Below are positions 54,394 through 62,152 of a stretch of 64,000 nucleotides of DNA, one piece after another. The notes beneath the pieces were generated by a model, which searched no databases, was not told the DNA's origin, and was given only the letters and a program-made list of their open reading frames with translations. A program made the translations under genes and the position numbers. Source of the stretch: Stenotrophomonas sp. ATCM1_4 (GTDB lineage: Bacteria; Pseudomonadota; Gammaproteobacteria; Xanthomonadales; Xanthomonadaceae); NCBI RefSeq assembly GCF_004348115.1, contig NZ_QPFB01000001.1:473978-537977 (forward strand). The letters run 5' to 3'. Positions within the stretch are counted from its first letter, which is position 1; every line of letters starts with the position of its first letter.

Positions 54394-55149
54394 ATGGCCA
54401 GCCTGCCGCTGGTCGGCTTGCCTACCGACCGCAAACCGATCGGCTCCCATCCTTTCCTCGTCGTCGGTGAGAAATACGTGCGTGCCGTGGTCGATGGGGC
54501 ACAGGCCATGCCGCTGGTACTGCCACTGCTGCAGCCGCCGCTTCCCGCGCAGGCATGGCTGCAACAATTGGATGGTCTGCTGTTGACCGGTGCCACCAGC
54601 AACATCGAGCCGCATCATTACGACGGTGGCCCGAGCTGGGCCGGCAACCCGCATGATCCGGCCCGTGATGCCAACGTGTTCGGGCTGCTCCCGCAGGCGC
54701 TGGCGATGGGCTTGCCGGTGCTGGCGATCTGCCGGGGCTTCCAGGAGGTCAACGTGGCCTTCGGGGGCAGCCTGCATCCCCGGGTGCATGAAGTACCCGG
54801 CCTGGCCGATCATCGTGAAGACCCGGATTCACCGCTGGACGTGCAGTATGGGCCGGCACATGCGCTGGCACTGAGCCCCGGTGGGCTGCTGGCCGGCATC
54901 GCCGGCGCAGGCACCGTGCAGGTCAACTCGGTGCACGGCCAAGGCGTGTCCCGGCTGGGCACGGGCCTGCAGGTCGAGGCGCGCGCGCCGGATGGCCTGG
55001 TCGAGGCCTTCCGCGGGCCCGGGCCGGGTTTCCTGCTCGGCGTGCAGTTCCATCCGGAGTGGCGGGTGCTGGAAAACCCGTTCCACCTGGGCATCTTCAA
55101 AGCCTTCGGCGAGGCCTGTCGCCGTTACCAGAAACAGAAGCAAAGTTGA
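54394..55149 (+). CDS. puuD: Gamma-glutamyl-GABA hydrolase
   Basis: This class I glutamine amidotransferase-like hydrolase cleaves gamma-glutamyl-GABA to Glu and GABA, the last Puu step. The 251-residue protein has LVGLPTDRKPIG at the start, the nucleophile in LAICRGFQEVNVAFGG and catalytic His-Glu in GVQFHPEW. It is followed six bases later by puuA. Confidence 0.92.
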   Translation: MASLPLVGLPTDRKPIGSHPFLVVGEKYVRAVVDGAQAMPLVLPLLQPPLPAQAWLQQLDGLLLTGATSNIEPHHYDGGPSWAGNPHDPARDANVFGLLPQALAMGLPVLAICRGFQEVNVAFGGSLHPRVHEVPGLADHREDPDSPLDVQYGPAHALALSPGGLLAGIAGAGTVQVNSVHGQGVSRLGTGLQVEARAPDGLVEAFRGPGPGFLLGVQFHPEWRVLENPFHLGIFKAFGEACRRYQKQKQS

Positions 55150-55155
55150 TCCGCC

Positions 55156-56544
55156 ATGACATCGCGTCCTCGTACCCGCAAGACCGCCGCCAGCGTGCAG
55201 GAAGAAAGCTCCCTGCTACGTTGGCTCAAGGAGCGGCAGATCACCGAGGTCGAATGCCTGGTGCCTGACATCACCGGCAACGCCCGCGGCAAGATCATCC
55301 CCGCCGACAAGTTCCGCCACGACTACGGCACGCGCCTGCCCGAGGGCGTGTTTGCCACCACGGTCACCGGCGACTTCCCGGACGACTACTACGAGCTGAC
55401 CTCGCCGGCCGACGCGGACATGATCCTGCGCCCGGACCCGGACACCGTGCGCATGGTGCCGTGGGCCACCGACCCGACCGCGCAGATCATCCACGACTGC
55501 TACACCAAGAACGGCCAGCCGCACGAGCTGGCGCCGCGCAACGTGCTGCGGCGGGTGCTGGCCGCCTACGATGCGCTCGGCCTGAAGCCGGTGGTGGCGC
55601 CGGAAGTGGAATTCTTCCTGGTGCAGAAGAACACCGACCCGGACTTCCCGCTGCTGCCGCCGGCCGGCCGCTCCGGCCGCCCGGAGACGGCGCGGCAGTC
55701 GTATTCGATCGACGCGGTCAACGAGTTCGACCCCATCCTCGACCTGATGTACGACTACTGCGACGCGATGAAGCTGGACGTGGACACCCTGATCCACGAA
55801 TCCGGCGCGGCCCAGCTGGAAGTGAACTTCACCCATTCCGATGCGATGGCGCTGGCCGACCAGGTGTTCCTGTTCAAGCGCACCATGCGCGAGGCGGCGA
55901 TGCGCCACGGCGTGTACGCCACCTTCCTGGCCAAGCCGATGGAGACCGAGCCGGGCAGTGCCATGCACATCCACCAGAGCCTGGTGCGGCCGTCGGACGG
56001 GGTCAATGTGTTCGCCGGCGACAACGAAGGCGAGTACAGCCCGCTGTTCGGCAATTACCTGGGCGGCCTGCAGAAGTACGTGCCGATGGCGATGGGCTTC
56101 TTCGCGCCGAACGTGAACTCCTACCGCCGGCTGGTGTTCGGCGAGGTGTCGCCGAGCAACGTGGAGTGGGGCTTCGACAACCGCACCTGCGGCCTGCGCG
56201 TGCCGATGGACAGCCTGGAGAACAGCCGCGTGGAAAGCCGCTTCGCCGGCTCCGACGCCAATCCCTACCTGGCGGTGGCGGCGACGCTGGCGTGCGGCCT
56301 GCTCGGCATCCGCGAAGGGCTCAGCCCGACCCCGCCGATCACCGGCAACGCCAAGGAGCTGGGCTACGAACTGCCGCGCTCGCTGGGCGAAGCACTCGAT
56401 GGCCTGGAGGCGTGCGAACCGCTGCAGGAACTGCTGGGCCGGCGCTTCTGCCGTGCCTACATCTCGGTCAAGCGCAAGGAATACGAGACCTTCTTCCGCG
56501 TGATCAGCTCTTGGGAGCGTGAGTTCCTGCTGCTCAACGTCTGA
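55156..56544 (+). CDS. puuA: Gamma-glutamylputrescine synthetase
   Basis: This glutamine-synthetase-like enzyme ligates Glu to putrescine using ATP, the first Puu step. The 462-residue protein has VECLVPDITGNARGKIIP in the beta-grasp domain, PEVEFFLV, the GAAQLEVNFTHSD metal site, GSAMHIHQSLV and the nucleotide/Glu site NRTCGLRVPM. Short N-terminus and the missing adenylylation loop separate it from GlnA. It is coupled to puuD. Confidence 0.93.
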   Translation: MTSRPRTRKTAASVQEESSLLRWLKERQITEVECLVPDITGNARGKIIPADKFRHDYGTRLPEGVFATTVTGDFPDDYYELTSPADADMILRPDPDTVRMVPWATDPTAQIIHDCYTKNGQPHELAPRNVLRRVLAAYDALGLKPVVAPEVEFFLVQKNTDPDFPLLPPAGRSGRPETARQSYSIDAVNEFDPILDLMYDYCDAMKLDVDTLIHESGAAQLEVNFTHSDAMALADQVFLFKRTMREAAMRHGVYATFLAKPMETEPGSAMHIHQSLVRPSDGVNVFAGDNEGEYSPLFGNYLGGLQKYVPMAMGFFAPNVNSYRRLVFGEVSPSNVEWGFDNRTCGLRVPMDSLENSRVESRFAGSDANPYLAVAATLACGLLGIREGLSPTPPITGNAKELGYELPRSLGEALDGLEACEPLQELLGRRFCRAYISVKRKEYETFFRVISSWEREFLLLNV

Positions 56545-56580
56545 GCCGGACCGTTACCCGCCAGAGCTGGCAGGTACGGA

Positions 56581-59130
56581 TCAGCGCTGCGGGTCCAGCG
56601 AGATCAGCCGGGTGACGTCCAGCAGCGCCGCCGGCAGGTGCACGCCGCCGGGCGCGGCCAGGTAGCGCGGGCGCCATTCCGGCGAGAACTTGGACTTGAA
56701 GCGGCGCAGGCCGCTGAAGCCATAGAAGCGCTCGCCGTGGCGGGCGATCAGGTTGGCGAAGCGGTTCCAGCGGCCGGCCAGGCGGTGTTCGGCCAGCCCG
56801 GTCAACGGCGCCATGCCCAGCGAGAAGCGGGTGAAGCCGTTGGCCGCGCCCCACAGGAACAGTTCGATGAACAGGAAATCCATCGTGCCCTTCGGTGCGT
56901 CGGGGCGGTGGCGCATCAGGTCCACCGACAACTCGTGCCCGGCCGGTGCCTGCCAGAGGTTGGCGAAGGCGACCACGCCGTCGTCGGCTTCCACCAGCGC
57001 CATCGGGAAACTGCACAGGTAAGCCGGGTCGAAGCTGCCCAGTGAAAAGCCCTTTTCCTCGCCGGCCTTCTCATCGAGCCAGGCGTCGGAAATGGCCTTC
57101 AGTGCCGGCAGCAGCGCGGCAACCTGGTCCGCATCGACGATGCGGAACGACAGCCCGCCGCGCTTGCCGCGGTTCCAGGCCTGGCGCAGGTCGGCCCGCG
57201 CGCTGCCTTCCAGGCTGAAGCCCTGCAGCGGCACCAGCGCTTCCTCGCCGAGCTTGACCAGGGTCAGCCCGAGGTCGAGGTAGGTCTGCCAGTAGTTCCC
57301 GCTGGTCTGGTAGAAGACCGGGCGCAGGCCGAGCCGGTCGGCTTCCTCGCGGAACTTCCAGATCAGGGTGCGGGCCACGTCGGGCGGTCCCACCGGGTCG
57401 CCCATGGAGATCAGCGAGCCGCCGTAGCGCTGCATCATCACGAAGCCATCGCCGGCCTCGCTGCGCAGGATCGCCTTGTCGCCGGTCATCGCCAGGCTGG
57501 CCTGGGTGTCCTGGGCCTGCGCGAGCACCGGGCGCAGCAGTGCCAGGGTGGCCGCGTCCGGTGCCGGCAACGGCGTGCGGGTGCTGTGCAGCAGGCGCGC
57601 CACCCCGAACACCACCACCACCAGGCTGACCAGCAGCAACGCGCGCAGCGCACGTGGGGCATTGCCGGAAATGGCGAACTGCCACCACAGCTCACTCTGG
57701 TACTCGACGTGGCTGTACACGAAGAACAACAGCCATAGCGTTCCCAGCAGCACCAGCGCCACGTTGCGCAGCCAGGGCCAGGACCATGCCTCGTCGAGCA
57801 GGGCGCCCTCGCGGTAGAACTCGCGCCGTGCCGCCCACAAGGCAATGGCGATCACCGGCAGGGCCAGCGCGACCAGTGCGTGGCCACCGCGCAGCCACAC
57901 CGGCAACGGCAGCAGCACGCACAGCGCAAGCGCGATCCACCACGCCACGCGGCTGCGGCGTTGCAACCCCTGGCCGATCAGCAGCAACACCACGCCGCCG
58001 AGGCTGCCCAGCAGGTGCGAGGTCTCGATGATCGGCAGCGGCGCGGTGAGAAGGCGATGGCGCGGTGACGGCAGCGTGCCGTCGATCAGCAGCAGGGTGC
58101 CGGCGGCGAAGACCGCCAAGGCGATGATCTGCGGCAACCAGGGGCGCAGCGTGCCCCAGACCACGCCGGCGCCGCTGCGCAACGGTTGGCGCACGCTGGC
58201 CAACGCCGCCAGCACCGCGGAGGCGAGCAGGGGCAGCAGGTAGTAGGTCACCCGGTAGGCCACCGCCGCGGCCAGCACCGCCGCCGGCGCCACCTGCGGC
58301 AGCAGCTTGAGCAGGCTCCATTCGAACACGCCCAGCCCGGCCGGTACGGTGGATACCAGGCCGGCGACCACCGCGACCAGGTACAGGCCGACAAAGCCGA
58401 TGAATCCAACGTCGGCCTGGCCAGGCAACAACACGTAGAACGCCGCCGAGGCCAGGCACAGCTCGACCACGCTCAGCGCGGTGACTTCCAGCGTGGTGCG
58501 GCGGTCCGGCAGCCACACCCGGTGGGTGCGCCAGCCAATGCTGCGCCCTTCGCGTCCGACGGCGACCAGCATCACGGCGAAGGCGGCCAGCAGTGCGATG
58601 CCGATGAGGCGGACCGCATCGCTCGAAAGCGGCAGGGCGCGCGCGGCGGCGGCCGGCTCCAGCCACAACGCCAGCGCCAGCAGCAGCCAGGCGCCGAACA
58701 CGAAGCCCAGCGTGCTCATCAATACCACCTGGCCGATCTCGGCCAGGCTCAGGCCGGCGCGGCCGTAGCTGCGCATGCGGATGGCGCCGCCGGTCAGGGC
58801 GGCAAACCCCAGGGTCTGGCCTGCTGCGTGGGCAAGGAACGCAGTGATGCCCACGCGACTGGCGGGCAGGTTGCGTCGTGCACGACGCAGGCCGATCGCA
58901 TCGAAGCCGATCAGGCAGGCATAGCTGGCCATGCCGAGCACGGTCGCCAACACCAGTTGTGGCCAGGACACGGCGTGCAGGGCGATGCGGATCTGGTGGT
59001 AGCCGTGGTCGTCGAACTCACCGGCCAGGGCGCGCAGCGCCATGACCATGATGAGCACGGTCGCCGCGATGGCGGCCAGCCTGCGCCAGCGGGCGGCCTT
59101 GGGGTCCGGTATCGCGGCGGGTGAGCGCAT
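56581..59130 (-). CDS. mprF: Bifunctional lysylphosphatidylglycerol flippase/synthetase MprF
   Basis: This membrane protein adds an amino acid to phosphatidylglycerol and flips the lipid, lowering the surface negative charge and giving resistance to cationic peptides. The 849-residue protein has about fourteen hydrophobic segments (residues 20-530) and a C-terminal DUF2156 acyltransferase domain (about 540-835) with GDPVGPPD, FYQTSGNYWQTYLDLG and GFTRFSLGMAPL. The start at 59130 (MRSPAAIPD) is chosen; a GTG at 59172 would add 14 residues. Lys or Ala as the donated residue cannot be told. Confidence 0.92.
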   Translation of the reverse strand: MRSPAAIPDPKAARWRRLAAIAATVLIMVMALRALAGEFDDHGYHQIRIALHAVSWPQLVLATVLGMASYACLIGFDAIGLRRARRNLPASRVGITAFLAHAAGQTLGFAALTGGAIRMRSYGRAGLSLAEIGQVVLMSTLGFVFGAWLLLALALWLEPAAAARALPLSSDAVRLIGIALLAAFAVMLVAVGREGRSIGWRTHRVWLPDRRTTLEVTALSVVELCLASAAFYVLLPGQADVGFIGFVGLYLVAVVAGLVSTVPAGLGVFEWSLLKLLPQVAPAAVLAAAVAYRVTYYLLPLLASAVLAALASVRQPLRSGAGVVWGTLRPWLPQIIALAVFAAGTLLLIDGTLPSPRHRLLTAPLPIIETSHLLGSLGGVVLLLIGQGLQRRSRVAWWIALALCVLLPLPVWLRGGHALVALALPVIAIALWAARREFYREGALLDEAWSWPWLRNVALVLLGTLWLLFFVYSHVEYQSELWWQFAISGNAPRALRALLLVSLVVVVFGVARLLHSTRTPLPAPDAATLALLRPVLAQAQDTQASLAMTGDKAILRSEAGDGFVMMQRYGGSLISMGDPVGPPDVARTLIWKFREEADRLGLRPVFYQTSGNYWQTYLDLGLTLVKLGEEALVPLQGFSLEGSARADLRQAWNRGKRGGLSFRIVDADQVAALLPALKAISDAWLDEKAGEEKGFSLGSFDPAYLCSFPMALVEADDGVVAFANLWQAPAGHELSVDLMRHRPDAPKGTMDFLFIELFLWGAANGFTRFSLGMAPLTGLAEHRLAGRWNRFANLIARHGERFYGFSGLRRFKSKFSPEWRPRYLAAPGGVHLPAALLDVTRLISLDPQR

Positions 59131-59283
59131 GGAAGGCGGGGCAGGGGAGGAAGCTGCAAAGAGTAGCGCCACCGCGGGAGGACGGCAGCAGGGCGGTGGC
59201 GGGGATTGCAGTGGCCTTCAGCCGCGCGTGTCGACGGCCGGCGCCTTAGACTCGGCGCTTGCCATGGCGGGAGGGAGAACAGC

Positions 59284-59979
59284 ATGCAGGACACGGCGCT
59301 GACATCGGTCCGCCGACAACGCGGCGCGGTGCTGCTGGTATTGGCGGCCCTGCTGGGGTTCAGTGGCTGCGCGATGTGGCTGCAGTTCGAGCGCAGCGAC
59401 CTGGACTGGGTGCGGGCGACCCTGAGCCTGTACCTGCATGGGCCTTACGGGGTGCTCCTGCGGGCCGCGTACTGCCTGCTGGCGGTAGCGATCACGCTGC
59501 TGGCGATTGGCCTGCATGCGCAGATGCGGCCGGGGCCGGGGCGCCGCGGCTTGCCAGTGGGCCTGTTCGGCATGGCCGGCCTGGGGCTGGCGGTGGTGGC
59601 GGTCGGTGACAGTTGGCTGCCCGGCTACGCGCCGTTGCTGGCACCGCTGGTGCACGGCCTGGCTGCGCAGACCGCATTCCTGTGCGCGAGCGTGGCGATG
59701 CTGGTCCAGGCGTGGTGTTTTGGCCGTGATCCGCGCTGGCGTGCGCAGTACGCCCTGGCCTGGGGCTGGGCATGGCTGGCCTTCATCGCGCTGTGGCTGC
59801 ACGTGCTCTGGCGTGGCAGCCCGCGCGGGCTGGGCCAGAAGCTGGTGATCGCGCTGGTGGTGGGCTGGCTGTTCTGGGTGGGCTGGGCGTTGTGGCGGCG
59901 CCTGCACAAAGGCACAGCTGAAACCGACGGATCCGGTCACAATGGGGCACACCTCCACAACAGGGATACCTCCCCATGA
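59284..59979 (+). CDS. DUF998-like membrane protein
   Basis: This 231-residue protein has six hydrophobic segments starting AVLLVLAALLGFSGCAMW. Its layout resembles the DUF998 family, with WLPGYAPLLAPLVHGLAAQTAF as a central motif region. GGGAGGGAGAA precedes the ATG at 59284. The stop overlaps the RidA gene (ATGA). Function unknown. Confidence 0.75.
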   Translation: MQDTALTSVRRQRGAVLLVLAALLGFSGCAMWLQFERSDLDWVRATLSLYLHGPYGVLLRAAYCLLAVAITLLAIGLHAQMRPGPGRRGLPVGLFGMAGLGLAVVAVGDSWLPGYAPLLAPLVHGLAAQTAFLCASVAMLVQAWCFGRDPRWRAQYALAWGWAWLAFIALWLHVLWRGSPRGLGQKLVIALVVGWLFWVGWALWRRLHKGTAETDGSGHNGAHLHNRDTSP

Positions 59980-60323
59980 TCGAACGCTTCGATACCGGCC
60001 CGCGCATGTCGGAAATGACCGTCCACCACGGCGTGGCCTATCTCGCCGGCCAGGTGCCGGAAGACACCAGCGCCGACATCGTCGGCCAGACCGAGCAGGT
60101 GCTGCAGGCCATCGACGACCTGCTGCGACTGGCGCCCACCGACAAGACCCACATCCTGCGTGCGGAGATCTTCCTGGCCGACATGGCCGACTTCGCCGGC
60201 ATGAACGAGGCCTGGGACAAGTGGGTGCCGGCCGGTGCCACCCCGGCGCGTGCGACCGTGCAGGCCAAGCTGGCCAATCCGGAATGGAAGATCGAGATCG
60301 TCATCACTGCCGTGGTGCCGTAA
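59976..60323 (+). CDS. RidA family protein
   Basis: RidA-family proteins hydrolyse reactive enamines and imines to ketones and ammonia. The 115-residue protein has VHHGVAYLAGQVPED and the conserved PARATVQAKLANPEWKIEI with the carboxylate-binding Arg. It matches the shorter Rid subfamily often found with oxidases, so the substrate may differ from E. coli RidA. Translationally coupled to the DUF998-like gene. Confidence 0.9.
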   Translation: MIERFDTGPRMSEMTVHHGVAYLAGQVPEDTSADIVGQTEQVLQAIDDLLRLAPTDKTHILRAEIFLADMADFAGMNEAWDKWVPAGATPARATVQAKLANPEWKIEIVITAVVP

Positions 60324-60403
60324 GGCGCAGGCTGGCCGCCCCGGCTGCGCGAAGCATCCGGGGCCACGGCGACATGGTCGCCGCCTTGGTAACGGGAAAG
60401 GGA

Positions 60404-60910
60404 ATGAAGCGTTGCCTGTTGTCTGTCGTGACTGCCAGCCTGTTGCTGGGAACGGGGATGCCCGCGCGGGCGGCGTCCACCGCACGCGCATCGATACCGT
60501 CGATGATCTACGCGCATCCGCCGCAGGAGCGGATCGATCCGCTGGCATACCCGCAGTTCATGCAGATCGAGGCGGAGCTGCGCAACACCGTGCGCCGCCA
60601 CGGTGATCGCAGCGTTCCCAACCGGTTCTGCGCGGTGGGCTACCGCTTGAAGAGCGGGACACTGGAAACGGTGCTGCTGTGGGACAACGCGCAATCGCTG
60701 ATCCGGTGGCAGGGCGGGGACCCGGCCGGCGTGGCGGAGGAGGATGCCGAATCGGCCTCGTTCTCGCCGGTGACCGACCTGCGCAGCGACGTCGTCGAGG
60801 ACGGTAGCTTTCCATTGGGTACGCGCGCTGTCATGCGTAGCGATGTGGAGGCATTGATCGCCGATTGCCGGCGGTTTGGCCGGCAATACACGGTGCCGCC
60901 GTCACCCTAG
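60404..60910 (+). CDS. Secreted protein of unknown function
   Basis: This 168-residue protein has a signal peptide (LLSVVTASLLLGTGMPARAAS) and a single globular domain with two cysteines (RFCAVGY and IADCRRFGRQY) that may form a disulfide. I do not recognise the family. The ATG at 60404 follows a purine-rich GGGAAAGGGA. Confidence 0.7.
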   Translation: MKRCLLSVVTASLLLGTGMPARAASTARASIPSMIYAHPPQERIDPLAYPQFMQIEAELRNTVRRHGDRSVPNRFCAVGYRLKSGTLETVLLWDNAQSLIRWQGGDPAGVAEEDAESASFSPVTDLRSDVVEDGSFPLGTRAVMRSDVEALIADCRRFGRQYTVPPSP

Positions 60911-60912
60911 CA

Positions 60913-60927
60913 GCGGGCTTTGCCCGC
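60913..60927. terminator. Short hairpin between convergent genes
   Basis: GCGGGC-TTT-GCCCGC lies just after the secreted unknown and before the end of the RnfB-like gene. Weak terminator candidate, no T-run. Confidence 0.35.
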
Positions 60928-60991
60928 CAATGAAGCCGAAGGCGATGCCCGCAATCCGGGCGTTCAATGGCTTCGCGACCGAGGCCCGCTC

Positions 60992-61456
60992 CTACGGGAG
61001 CGGGCGGAGCGCGATGCAATCCACCGGGCACGGTGGAATGCACAACTCGCAGCCGGTGCACAGGTCAGCCAGCACGGTATGCATGTACTTGGCGCCGCCG
61101 ACGATGGCATCCACCGGGCAGGCCTGGATGCACTTGGTGCAGCCGATGCAGTCGGCCTCGACGATGACGGCGACCTGCGCGGGCTTGTGTTCGCCACGGC
61201 TGCGGTCGAATGGCACGGCGGCCACGCCCAGCACATGCGCCAATGCGCGTGCGCCGGCGTCGCCGCCGGGGGGGCAGTGATCCACGCCGGCCTCGCCGCG
61301 GGCCATCGCCTCGGCGTAGGGGCGGCAGCCGTCAAAGCCGCACTGGCCACACTGGGTCTGCGGCAGCAGGCGGTCCAGACGTTCGACCAGCGCAGCCCTT
61401 CCTTCTCCCTCCGGGAGAAGGTGGCGCGCAGCGTCGGATGAGGGTTGGGTAATCAT
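60992..61456 (-). CDS. RnfB-like ferredoxin
   Basis: This 154-residue iron-sulfur protein has a 4Fe-4S domain like RnfB ([13 protein letters not shown]) and two ferredoxin motifs ([12 protein letters not shown] and [12 protein letters not shown]). It lacks the N-terminal membrane anchor of RnfB, and no other rnf genes are here, so it may serve as a soluble electron carrier. The first 25 codons, including [14 protein letters not shown], are encoded by the dispersed palindromic repeat at 61398-61443, so the true N-terminus may have been altered by repeat insertion or may start later. Confidence 0.88.
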   Translation of the reverse strand: MITQPSSDAARHLLPEGEGRAALVERLDRLLPQTQCGQCGFDGCRPYAEAMARGEAGVDHCPPGGDAGARALAHVLGVAAVPFDRSRGEHKPAQVAVIVEADCIGCTKCIQACPVDAIVGGAKYMHTVLADLCTGCELCIPPCPVDCIALRPLP

Positions 61457-61511
61457 TGGGGAGTCCTGCTGTTCGCCCTCACCCCAACCCCTCTCCCGGA
61501 GGGAGAGGGGC
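61398..61511. repeat. REP-like repeats at the 5' end of the RnfB-like gene
   Basis: CTTCTCCCTCCGGGAGAAGG with a GGTGGCGCGCAGCGTCGGATGAGGGT tail is followed by CCCTCACCCCAACCCCTCTC and its GAGAGGGGCTC arm. These are the same units as in 4680-4952. One lies inside the coding region, the other between it and the HAD gene. Confidence 0.8.
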
Positions 61512-62102
61512 TCAGGTAAGACATTTGCCGCGATACCAGCGCTCGTGCGCCAGCGCCAGCATGGGCTTGTCTTCGCGGCTGTCGCCGTAGGCGTGGATGC
61601 GCTGGTAGGTGCCCAGGTCGAAACGCTTGCGGATCAGGGCCACCTTGCGCGGACCACAGTCGCCGCCGGCATAGCGGCCGGTGAGGCGGTTGTCCTGCAC
61701 TTCGAGCGTGTTGCAGATCATCTGCAGGCCCATCTGCTCGCACCAGTGGCGCAGGTACAGGTCGAGTGAGCCGGACACGACCACGACGGTATGCCCCTGT
61801 GCCTTGTGCCACTGGATCTGTTCCAGCATCTCCGGCCGCATCATGCCCGCCAGGTGCTCGCGTGCGTAGTCGCGCGCAAGCTGGCTGACCTCGCCGGCAT
61901 GGCGGCCGGTGAACACCTGTGCGGTGACGCGGCGGCGGATGCGCTCGGCCGAGATCAGCTTCAACCGGTAGGCCAGCAGCCACGGCCCGATCCGCCACCA
62001 CGCCTGCGCGCGCTGTTCCGGCGTGGCCACCCGCCGCAGGAACCGGCTGTAGGTGTCCTGGGTGGTGATGGTGTGGTCGAAATCGAACAGGGCCAGTTGC
62101 AT
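61512..62102 (-). CDS. HAD-superfamily phosphatase (IB, SerB-like)
   Basis: This 196-residue protein has HAD motif [13 protein letters not shown], motif [13 protein letters not shown], and motif [14 protein letters not shown] and [11 protein letters not shown]. It matches the HAD-IB group that includes phosphoserine phosphatase-like enzymes and CicA. GGAGCGGACC precedes the ATG at 62102. The substrate is unknown. Confidence 0.87.
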   Translation of the reverse strand: MQLALFDFDHTITTQDTYSRFLRRVATPEQRAQAWWRIGPWLLAYRLKLISAERIRRRVTAQVFTGRHAGEVSQLARDYAREHLAGMMRPEMLEQIQWHKAQGHTVVVVSGSLDLYLRHWCEQMGLQMICNTLEVQDNRLTGRYAGGDCGPRKVALIRKRFDLGTYQRIHAYGDSREDKPMLALAHERWYRGKCLT

Positions 62103-62152
62103 GGTCCGCTCCGGTCGGGAAGGGCGCACCGCAGGGGCGCGCCCCGGGTCCA

